Source of the DNA: Micromussa lordhowensis
Lineage: Eukaryota > Cnidaria > Anthozoa > Scleractinia > Lobophylliidae
Length of the DNA stretch: 64,000 nt
Direction of reading: 5' to 3'
Assembly: GCA_964020085.1 (NCBI GenBank)
Contig: OZ026599.1
Location: 34,365,086-34,429,085, forward strand
The position numbers and the translations under genes are program-made. The stretch's first letter is position 1; each line of letters opens with the position of its first letter. Below are positions 15,308 to 27,300 of the stretch, piece by piece. Under the pieces are notes generated by a model. It was not told where the DNA came from, made no database searches, and saw only the letters and a list, made by a program, of their open reading frames with translations.

Positions 15308-18300
15308 GTCAGCGTGCGCGAAAAGTACTGCTGCGCGGTCGTCCGATTTTGTTATCACTCGTATAACTACAAACCGAATTGGACTCCACTCAGTCCTATT
15401 ACCATTACTTATTTATACTCGGTAGACTTTATTTCACAAAGGCTAGTGGGGCCAAGCAAACAACTGAAACAGATAATTCAAAATGAACATGACATTGCTA
15501 AAAATCCTAACTGGCCGGAAGCAAACCAGTCGGCTATTTAAAGGCGTGGCCGAGGATTTGAACTCGGGGCTACCGTGAAACAAATCAAGGTAACGTTCAG
15601 AGCGGGACTTAAACCCGCAACCTCCAGATTCCAAGTCTGGCGCCCTAACCACTTCGCCACGCTCCCTAAATTTTTTTAGGTAGAACATTGACTAAATAGA
15701 TCTGTTGGCCTCGGCGTGGACAGCAGAGGCTCTGCTGTTAGAAAAGAATTTAATGTGCAGTTTATTTTTACCATTGCAGCAAATGTCGAAAGTTTGTCGA
15801 GTGGATGTAAAACCCGCCCTTAGAGAAGAGGAAATTTCACCAACAGTGTCACTCAAAACGCACGCGCAGCTAGTCAGGTACCTAGTTTGCTTGTTATTTA
15901 TAGTTAATGGTTTGAACCCAGGAGTATCAGTAGTTCGTATAGTGTGATCGTCCGGGTGAGGGTTGTTCTAAGAAGACCTGTTGTTGGTGACAACCTGAGC
16001 GGAAGTCAAGTGAGGCAGCTTCCTAATCGCACATATTCTCTTTTCGTCAGGCCTTCAGAACACAAGATTAGTCCGCTTGGTGCAAGGGATGTCCTGCCTA
16101 ATGGACGGCAAATCTATGCCCTGACTCTCACCTACAACTTCCATCAGGTACGTCTGTGAAAGTGCAAGTATTTCCCGTGACGTTTAGGGAGGCGGCCTGG
16201 CCGAGTGGTTAGGGCGCTGGACTTGAAGCTTCAAGTCCCGTTCTGACACTTAACTGGAGTTGTTTCTAATTCAACTCCTCGGTCAAGCATGTAAATAGCC
16301 AACTGGTCTGCCTCTCGCCAGTTGGGATTCTTAAGCCTATTACGTTAAGTCAATATATTTGTTTCTTGTCATGCCTGACAACTAGCTAGGTGTAGCTTAG
16401 AGCATCGACCACTATAAACAACAACATTTTTTTGAACATTTGAAAGACGCGGCTCGTTTCGCACCGCGACAAAGGCAAGTGAAACGACGTTAGGAGTCGT
16501 GTAGGTTGCAAATTGTAGTGAAGACTAAGTTTACCGGCGGCCAATTCGCAACAATTTATAACCTCAAACCCCCCCCCCCCCCCCCAAAAAAAAAAAAAAA
16601 AAAAAAAAAACCCACACACACACACAGCAACAACAAGAAACAAGCAAAAAACAACATATAACGTAACGTTTGTGGCAGCTTTAGTAGCGTAATGATTAGT
16701 GTGCTGCATCTGGAGATTCCGCGGCGGGTTGGGGTTCAGGCAATGCCGTCTCTCTGCCGGGAAGTACAAATATTCTGGGTCGCGGCGAACTATTAACTAG
16801 CCAAACGAAAAAAAAAGCTGGAGGTTGACCTACGATGGACTAGTACCACGTGCAGGCGCACTAGCATTACTTAGCTGCTTCATGTTACAAAAACCAATTA
16901 TAGCGCTGATCAGTTCAAACACTAGGCTCCGAAAAAGGTTTTGGTTGATTTATTCTGCATGTATACCGTGATAGTTAATTTCCTTTTTTATTTTTCGTTT
17001 CAGTCCAAGGCTGGTGAAGTCAGTCCGAATGCCACGTACCTGTCAGACCTGCTGTATGAATCTGAGTACGAGTCTCAGCTCTGGATGATTTTCGACTCGA
17101 ACAAAAGGATGCTGGGAAGCGGAGATGCATTTGCTGACCGGGTAGGACTAAGGTCTAAATTATCAGTGTAACGTTTGCTTCTGTTAATTAAGTTTTTTTT
17201 AAGTACAAAATGGAAAATTTTTAAGTTGTTAGCTAGGAAAGGGTGTTTCTCCCAATTTTAGTGCAAAACCAAACATGAAATTAGTTAGTTATGCATAAGA
17301 GAAATGTTAACGTCACTACTGTTGAAACCATTGTAATGGAAAGTAGGTTAAGCGATATAGATAACAGCTTTTGTAATTAATAGCAGTGCAATAAGCCAAT
17401 AAAGTAAAAAAAAAAATCAGTGTAACGTTCACTTGCTGATGACGGCGGAGCTGATATTTGTTAAGGTGGCCTCTTCTAGGCGTTCGGTCAGTTGCCATTT
17501 GGGCCATCCTTTCCATTTCTCGTACCTCTAAAACTAAAGGAATTCCTAGAGCGTGATTCTTTTGAAGCAACCCCAGAAAGGAGCCCGTTTAGAGGCCGGG
17601 AGATCAAACAGTCCTAGCAAAGTTTGAGAAATGTATACTTACTGAAAATGCACTTGTGTGTAAATTTTTCCGCATAATCTTGACTCGGTCTTGCAAACTA
17701 ATGTATGGTAACAGAAAACATTAAACGAGACTACTTGAGCATCTCACAGCCATGAACATTGATCCCTTGATCAATAAAATCCTGTAATTCTAGGGAACCT
17801 TAGTTCACATCCCGTGAGTACTTTAAACTTGTTGTTGCTGTCTTTCTTTCTTTGAAGTACTCCGTGAAGTTAGAGAAGGGAGACTACGTTCTGAAGCTTC
17901 AGGTAGGAGACATATGAGATGATTTCATGTGGAATGTTAAGTGAAGCCTCTATGTGTCATCGCCAGAGTAAATTTACTCCTCCCTGATTTGTGGTGTTTT
18001 AGGTTCGCCACGATAACAAGGATCAACTTGAGAAACTCAAAGACATGGTTGTATTAATAGAGCAGAAGCTCTCTCCCGCCATTACCCTGGAAACACATTC
18101 ATCGCGTCTCGCCTCCATGAAATCCGGCAAGTTCAGTTCATGCACGCGGGGGCCTGGGGCTTGCTGTCCTGTTTACATTATGCCGGTGGCGGATGACAAG
18201 TAAGCTGTTTAACAAATTGACGTCAGTTTTTCATGCGTCTGTCCTGTTATTGATCATAAATTTCGTCATCACATTGTCAAAGTAGCTGTGGATCCGCAGA

Positions 18301-21300
18301 CTACTTTGACAATAACAGGACAGACTCATTAAAAACTGACATCAATTTGTTTTTTACGATAACAAATGGTCGAATTGCCCGCTCTCGCTCGCTGACGCGT
18401 CGCACGAATTTCAAATTCATGTGTCTGTCCGCATATTGACGATAAAAATTAGCCAATGAGCGCGCGAGAATTTCTGCAGTTATCGTAAAATTGGTATTTT
18501 CTCACTTTCATAACAAGCTTGGAATAAAAAAGTCATGCGATATACTTAACGTAGATGACTTAGATGTTGTGTTGAAACTTTTCGCTCTTTTTAGAATGTC
18601 GGTTGAAGGAATTTACTGCCTACTATTTTAACAAAATCATTTGGGCTACGGCGGTTAGAACCTTGTTAAAGTAAACCCAATCGCCATTTGTCTAAAGGTA
18701 CTTCGCAATTGTCAATAAATTATTGCACTTTTCAATAAAAGTAAACAAGCAGAATTCTCCAACCATGTTTTTCGCCCCATAAGATATACCCACATGTGCT
18801 TTATAATCTTACATCTTTATAGTTTATGGTCGTTTACGTCTTTTTTCTAACGTAGGATTCCCAAAGCTGCCAAGCCTGGTCACATTCTTAAGGGAACAGT
18901 TTCTTACGTGAAAAGTGACACTGGTAAAAAAGCGGTAAGGATAGGAATTCTCTTTTTTTGCTCCGTTTTGCACTCAATAGGAAGAGGCAGCGTGGGTGTG
19001 GTTTAGGGCGCTGGACTTGAAATCCGATCGCGGGATCAAGTCTCTCTCTGACCACTAGCTGGAGTTATTCTCGGTAGTTTAACTTTAAATAGCCAAATGG
19101 TATGCCTCCTGCTAGCTGGGTTTTTTGCCATGTTATGTTCATTTGTGTTATTTGTTTTTATCATGTTTCAATTGGTCCTGAAAAGCCCCATTGGGGAAGT
19201 GGTCAATTAAAATATTTCGATATTTTCAAATTCTGAACTTACTACATGAAACAATAACTGGGCTTTTGTTTCTTGTTAAATTGTGAAAGAGTTTAGGAGA
19301 TGCCAAAAACGAAAAGAAGTAGTGGTAGTAATAGAAAATGTTGCAGGAAGAAAATTGTACATAGGCAGCCTTTTGGAGTTTTTTCAGCCATTCAAAGAAA
19401 CAGTATCGTGTCCGTTGAATTCTAGCCGACAAACCCGAGGACTTTCCGATTCCTTTTGTCCAATCAAAATCAAGGCGAGCTTTCTGAAAACGTGAGCTAG
19501 CCGTAATCAGCATATGTCATATTACTTAGCAACATCCCTGATACCGTGGGCTCAGTCGATTTTCATGGAAAGGCTAACACTGTAATTGTAACTTTACGGA
19601 GGGCAGCTTTTTTTCTTTAACGGTTATAATTGTTGCAGTGCACATATCCAGTCCAGTTTATTGTCCCTGCGTCAGCCAATAAACAGAACAACAAAGCTGC
19701 CACGAACAAACCAGAAGAAAAACAGGTAAAGTTCAGATAGAGAATTTATGGACATCTAGACAGTAGTTATTCAATCCAGTTGCGTTCCCAGAGCCTTCAG
19801 TCTTTCTTGCTGCTGACCAGCGGACGCTCTAGGTCTGTCGTAACTCGTCACTACTCAATCTTGTACCACAATGCCGTGCGGTATTTACCTCAGTGCGAGT
19901 TCTGGAATTCGATTGCACTGTAAAGGAATCCCTCTTTGTGATAAGTTCCTGCTTTCTCATAAGCAACATACTTGACATGATATTTATATCGTGAGGAGAA
20001 ATTATTGCAATCTGATCATCATTGGGGCTAAGTGGGGTAACATACACAAATCTTAGAGCAGTCTTTTTTCGTAGTATGCTTAAAAGGCGAAGGCTTCTTA
20101 GTTTGAATTAACTATTTTGCTGGAGTTTGTTTGTTTGTTTGTTTGAAGGGCGTGTGTGCTTAGAGCAGTTTTCAACTGAGTGTCGTAAAACTAAAAACCA
20201 AACCAATTACTTACCAATTAGACTACTCAGCCAATCTCAAGCCATAGTTAAACCAAAACCAAAACCAAAGTAATCGCCTGACTACGACACGAAATTGAAA
20301 ACCGCTCTGTCACATTTCAATTAGTTGCTATTGGGATCTCTTTGTGCAATTTTTCAGCCCAAGCAACAGTTTGAAGAGGCAATGAGGGACCTTAAAATCT
20401 CCTGGATACCAAAGTGAGTGCGATCTACCTCTTTTTCTCCTGTACGCAAATTGCTTATTTCAGCTGAAATTATGTGATGTTCTGTAGGGGATTGTTCGCA
20501 TAGTATACGTGCAAATTATTCTAACTTTCATTTCCGCATGGATATGTTTCAATGCAAAAGAAAACTGTAGAGGTCTGTGATATTATTTGATGAAAAATGA
20601 TTTCACGGTTTTTTTTTTTCGTGGAGAGATGCTTATCGCAATAGCCCTTTTTCACGGTTAATTTCTCTCATTTACATTACAATGTAATCCAACGTAGATG
20701 CGAGGCAGTTTCGCCTGAGAAAAGGGGTCTTAATATAGGGGCAGGGGGGCGGGGCTGATTTTTGAAGGAAGTGTCACTTCACTTCAATTTTGGCCATAGC
20801 TCCCTGGGAGTGATGCACCGGAATATCAAAGAAAACAAAGTATCAAAGAAAACATCAATAATCCACATTTATCATTTCGACATATCTAGCCTTGCTGTTA
20901 GCAGGACATTTGTCACACATAAGAACATAGTTTACGACCTTGCTCGCCATGAGTTCTCCATAGCTCAGTGGTTAGAACGTCCAACCCGTATTCTGGAAGG
21001 TCTTGGGTTCGACTCACGTTGGGGAACTCAGAAAATTCATTTTTTGAGTAATTTCGACTTGAGGACGCTTCTTCATTTATTTCACTTTATCCAAGTCACC
21101 ATTTCACTCATCCAAGTGTCAAGTCGAAGTTTATTTATGCTCCTGATAATTAGAAAAGTATTCTTCATGCAATTAGACGTTCCTTACTATATATGAGCAG
21201 ACCTTTATTCGTCGGCAGTTATTTGCAGGTCACGTGGTGGGCTCTCGGCTAATGAAAAAAAAGGGGAAATACATCGAATGATACTATTATTTCATGGTGT

Positions 21301-24300
21301 AAGATGACTCTATTCATTTCAGACTTGATGACCTCAGTCTATTTGATGAGTTAGCTGAACAGTATTCTGATCATTTACCACTTCATGTAGCACGACTTCA
21401 TTTCTTGGATAATTGCAAGGTATGATTCATGTCCACTGATTTTACACATTCGAGCACATGGAATTTTCTCTTGCATTTGGTAGCAGGGCGCTCTGAGTAG
21501 GACTAACTATCAAGTCCAGTTTTCGAAACGGCTTGTTGAATTAAGATGAAATAATGAAGCTCAAATCCCTGATATCGGACGAACCAAATGACTCATCAGT
21601 TTCCCTGTTCGTAGGCTTCCCTCAATAGCTTTCCCCTAACACTTAGCTTGTAACCAAGATTGCCTCAGGGTGATTAGGGACACTGAAAGTGAACAAAGTG
21701 TCTTGTTCGAGAGCGCAAGCACAATGACCCCAGTCGAGCGTACACCTTAATCTCTCGATTGGTCTCCCTGTCTTGTACTACCTGAAAATGCTAATTAACA
21801 ATCGTAGACTACGAGCGGTCGGGTTTTGTTCCTGAAATCCTCCGCGCTATTAAAAAAGTTCAAAATACGGTATGCAAATCAAGAAACGAGAAGGGAATGA
21901 GGCGCGATCGGTTTTTGGCATTCCTGTGTTCGCGTCGCACGCTAAGAAAAGAAAGAGACTGCTTGCAGTTTAATAGTCATTGGCCGATTCTAGTTTGTGT
22001 CGAGACACGTCGTGAAATATTGATTGGCGCATACATCCCTCATATACGCGGCACGACTTTATCTCCAGAAGGAGGCGGCGTGACTGAGTGGTCAGCGCGT
22101 CGGAGTCGCTCAGCGGTCTCGTGTGCGAGTCCAGCTCTGATCACTGCTTGGATTTGTTTCACGGTAGCCCCGAGTTCGGCCACACTTGTTAATAGCCAAC
22201 TAGTTTGCCTCCTGACAACTATGTTCAATTTGAACTATTTGCTTCATTTGTTTGCTCGGCCCTGATAAGCCTATAAACTCCGCCGAGGGTAAATAAAGGT
22301 TATTTATACTTATATATACTTTTTATTTTCTGTCCACAAACAATGTGGCATCTAACTAGCGTGTCTTGTTTTCTATAGGATCGACTTCAAAAGCTTCCAC
22401 AAATTATAGGTGCTGCAGACAAAATCATACAGATGGTAAGACTGATCAATACAGTTCTGTATTCATATTTTCTATGTACTAACTGACCCGCTCACCGACC
22501 GACTGACATTCTTTTTGCCATGTTATCAACAGATAGACCGTGTTGAGCTGTCCAGCTACTATGGTATGAAGACTGACTCGCGTCCAGAAGCAGCTACAAT
22601 AAAAAGGTACAGATTACATCTATCTTGTTAATACTGCACTCAGAATTTATTAAACAAAATGTTATAAAGTTGGCTTCAAGTAATCCAGCCAATTCTGTTT
22701 ATAGTAATTAAAGTAAGTTAATTAATTAATATAAGGCCGATCTGAAAAACCCGGTGAATCTTATGTTCGATTGGTTTCCCGTGTAACCGAGTACGGGTAC
22801 GGGTGATCTGACCCGTACCCGTACCCGGAACCGGGGTATCTTAAGGTCTCTACTTTCGATCCCGATGACGTAGCAAAATCGTGTCCAGTCTCTTCCCGAA
22901 CAATAAACCAATATGGCGGCACAACGCGTAGGCCTAGTTTCTCTAGAGTGAATCCGGATACCATCGGATGCGTGTGGACAGGCGAATTCGATTTGAATGC
23001 GCTACGTGTGGACGGAGAAATTTATGAATCCTGAAAGAAAAAGTTGCGGATTGAAAAATATCCGGATACGTGTGGACGGGGCCGGCTTAAACTCTCTAGA
23101 CTCTGGTAGTTAATTAAAATATGTTAAAAATATGCAATATATAATAATGACCGGAAACGAAACAGGTGTCATCGACTTCGAGTACCGCTCAGTTTTCTAA
23201 GATCCACGTTTTCGACTGGAAACCGCAAACCGCTAACGCCAGGTGTCACGTTTGTGGTATTTTCTTAACACGGATTTATAGTTTTAAACAATTGTTCTGT
23301 TTATCGTCGTTTGAGAAACGAACGCTGAAACGGGTTCGTGGAGCTAGAACAAATGTCGTAACTTACCGCAACCTTAACTAACTTCTGAAGACAACCGACA
23401 AATTCCAATCTGAAGTTTGAGGCTAGGGATAAATAAATAAAACACCTGGTCCTGAAATTCCCCAAAAACAATTATCAAACGCGTAGTTTTAGTACCGTTA
23501 ACTTCGTCGGTAACATCTTTCAGCGCGCTAGAGCATTTTCTAAGCAAGTTTGAGTTGATATTGAACTGTTATTAATGAATATTAAAATCTTTAAGCAGCG
23601 TGTGTTCATCACACGGGACCTTACGCAAAACACGACGGCAACGGCAACGAGAACGCCACCAGAAGGTTTAATGAGTAGAACAATGGCTGGGCACGTGCGT
23701 TATAATTTTTGGTATCGTCCTCTGCAAATTTCCAAGTTTTTTTGACAACGTGACCCACTGCGGTTAATTTTTCGTATTTCTATATAGAACTGAACGAATT
23801 CGTAGCATATTCAGCTGGGGTAACTTTTAATACCGACAAACACACTGAATAGATCTAAGTAAATGCGAAATTCCAAAGTAAAATATAAACACTTTTTAAT
23901 ACGCGTTGCCCTTGCCGTCGCCGTCATATAAACGTAAGGTCCATAATAGTGGTTTCAGAACGGCAAGACTTTGTACTTACTAACTCCAAGTTATTGTTGT
24001 CGCTTAACAGCGAGAAAGACAACCAGAAAGCTACATTAGTGGATGCATTGTGTAGGAAGGTAAGGATTTGTTTGCGCTCAGCTGCGTCTCTATGATTCTT
24101 CTTACACCACGGACTAAAGCCCCGCTGGCAGGCACATGAACAGGGAGGGAAGAACAATAAAAAGCGAGTGAAATAGAGCGGTTTTCACGTGTGTCGAAAG
24201 TAACTGCCATTTGCTTTGGTTTTGTGATAAAGCGATTTCAAAAATTGAAACGAACGTTCCTTTCATTTTCAAGTGTCCTTAATTTTTTTGTTTTGTTTTG

Positions 24301-27300
24301 TTTTGTTTTTAGGGAATAGCTCTTGCTGATCAGATATTAAATAAACCTTTAGAAAAGACGCAAAACGAAGAAACGCCAGGTACAATAGCAATGAGATAAA
24401 GCCTTTAGTTAACCTCCTTTGCCGCAATATAAATAAAACTCACTGCGCTTTCAACTTTCTTTACCGCAGTCGAACAAGATGTGAGCAGCTCCGAGGACAA
24501 AGCGGAGACAGAGGACGCAATTTGTAAGTGCAGAATTGTCCACAAGTGGCTTTTTTTTCTTTTTCAACTTTCATATGAGTTTACATGCTCGACGGTAAGC
24601 GGTCACGCAATCTCACACTCGGCTCTTACTTGGCCATGTCAGCAAGAGTGGGATCTGCAACCAAAGCGTTGAGTTTCTAAAGAGGTTCCTGTTCTCTGAT
24701 GGCCTTCCTTTCGCGTTTACTGAAAACAACCTCCTTCAAGCAATCAAAACAAACATGCTGTCTTTCAACCAATCAAAAGAAACCAATGGTGACTTTGCTT
24801 TCGCGTGTTTTCCCTTAGCTTGACACCTGTTGCACGTTTTGTATCCCCAGTTCTAATTGGTTAATTGTGTTATTCTCGTTATGATTGACAAGACGTGATT
24901 ACTTTGAATTTAAGTCTAAAACAGTCATGAAAGAACTGTACCATATAGTCAATGACTTTTACTTCCACTTTCCAATTCTTACTGAAATGATGTACTGTAG
25001 AACCACGGTAACTCGAACTCGGATAACTCGAAATCCCCCGCTAACTCGAACTGACTCCCATTTCCCTTGGATTTGACCCCACTTTTTAGTCATTTTAACT
25101 CGGATAACTCGAATTCTCCGCTAACTCGAACTAAACTTCGTTTCCCTTGATCAGAATTTACCCCAATAACTCGAATTCTGGCTCATGTAACACACCACGG
25201 ATGTCACCCATCAGCTGCTCTTGTCGTGCAATCGGTAAAAACGCTCAAAACTATTAATTTTAATTAGTGCAATCGACCGTTCACATATTTGACGGTCATT
25301 TCCCGATCTCATGAGCTGTCACAAAGAGAAAAACAGTGCTACAGCGCAGTTTCTGACGAGATAAGTTTTGTCTGCACTGTACTGTATACTGAAGTGCTGA
25401 AAAAACAGTAAACTATCAATTATTAACATGGCAAGTTGGACATTCTATCGACCCCGATAACTCGAACCCCCGCTAACTCGAACTGTTGTTCGTTTCCCTT
25501 CAGAGTTCGAGTTACCGGGGTTCTACTATATCTATAAGACTTATTTTGTTTTATCTTTCATTAGACGAAAGAATAAACGAAACTTATAACGAGCTTGTAA
25601 AGTGGGTGGACGCGTCAGATTCAAAGGTAGGTCTGCCGCGAAAGGTCCTGTGAACGTCAAATCCAGAAATCCTAGGAGATGTTAAACCAAGCTTCAATAA
25701 TAACCTGAACATACATGCTTGATCGAAGTGAACGATCAAATAGTGTTGGTAAATGATAATTGAATTTCTAAACCTTATACACTATTGAAACTCCAAGATT
25801 TATCCCCTCTGATCATCTTTTATGTGGCTTCGGCATTAGTAAGAAAGGCATTTTCAATCAATTACGAAAGAAGCTAAAAGACTATCTTAGAAAAGCAAGT
25901 TTTGCGTTAAGTCTATTATCTTGGTCTTTATGCAAGTCGTTTTTTTTATGTTTTCGGAGTGACGTTGTTATCCTTGTTTTAAGATTTTGCCGTTTTATAT
26001 TCGACGCGCGGAGGCATTGAAGCTTTACGGCCTGGCTTTGAAGGCCTCCATGAAGCAGAATGGCGATGGAACACCACACAGGGCAAACGATGACAAAAAT
26101 ATCGAGGTAAGCTATCTATTTCGGGAATAATTAGATGTAACATAAAACGTAAAATTGTACGCTGAAAACCGCGTACCTTCAACTAGTCACATCGTAAATA
26201 TTTTATTGGCCAGTGGGGTGCGAAGCCAGTTGATAGCCATGATTGGGCCACGTTTCCCGCGCTTACCACTGGTTCCATGTTCCTGTGCTTTCCGCCTACA
26301 CGTTTTCCCGCGAATCCACCTGTTCCACATTTTCCCGCGCTTGCCACCGGCAAGTGATTATGTTCAATTCCTACGCTTGGGTTTGATTGGTAATTTTGTT
26401 CTCGCGTTTGGTTTGACTCGTTACAGGCGCCTTCTTTTACTTCTTTTTATTTCTCTGTTATAACTACTAAAGCTATATTGCAAAGTATACTGTAAAACTC
26501 TCGTTGTAATGTAAATATCCTTTATAGTGTTGGTTTGCGCTTGTTTGTTTTTCGATTGTCGTTTTCCTTAAAATGTTTTTTCTTTGCTTCTCATTCGTCA
26601 ATTAAGTTCTCACCTTCTAAGATATTATTTTTGTACTATTCCTTTGCTATTCTCTAGTTGTAATTACTTGGATTTGATATGGATTTCCTTCATTCACTTA
26701 CCGCTAGTAAGGCGGCTGGAAACAGTTTCCAGTACTTTCCAAGACTAAGGGTTTGATGGGTCATTATAACCACTCTTTCTTAAATTTTCGAATATTTAAG
26801 GTGGTTCTGAACCCCCTCCGTAGAAGTTTTTTCAAACTTTGCAAAAAGTTGCATCTTATCATGCTGGTTACAATTCGATAATAAAAAATGGGGGTCACCG
26901 AGCTTGTTTTTGAGTTTTAAGTGCCTAACGCTAAAATTAAGAGTGTTTTAGCTGGTCATATTGTTGCTATTGTAACCTGTTGTGCCACAAAATTGACAGC
27001 AACTTGTTCACCAATGATTAGGCAGTTTTTTGATACCATGATTTTGGCATCAACTGATGTAGGGTGGATATAGTTACCCATCAAAATATAAGTCTGAAAG
27101 TACTGGAAACTGTTTCCAGCCGCCTTAAATCGACAGTAGGGAGCTTAAGCAAAGGCGTTTTTGAGCGACGTACGGCAACCGGAAATGAGACGTTTTCTCT
27201 TTTTACTCGCCTTGGCGCTACCACATTGGTAATACTAAGTGTCGCTACTCGTATAGAGACGATTTACTTGAAAATTAGAGCGCATCCTCTGCCTAAAAAT

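Noticed and set aside
16386..16769. 127-codon open frame (-)
   Set aside because: Dominated by the translation of the A-run and C-run at 16567-16614; no domain.
20953..21027. Functional tRNA gene
   Set aside because: The anticodon arm is imperfect and the sequence is followed by repeat-like DNA; better explained as a SINE head.
24995..25528. CRISPR-like array of AACTCGAA repeats
   Set aside because: Units too short and irregular, eukaryotic context, and inverted ends show a DNA transposon.
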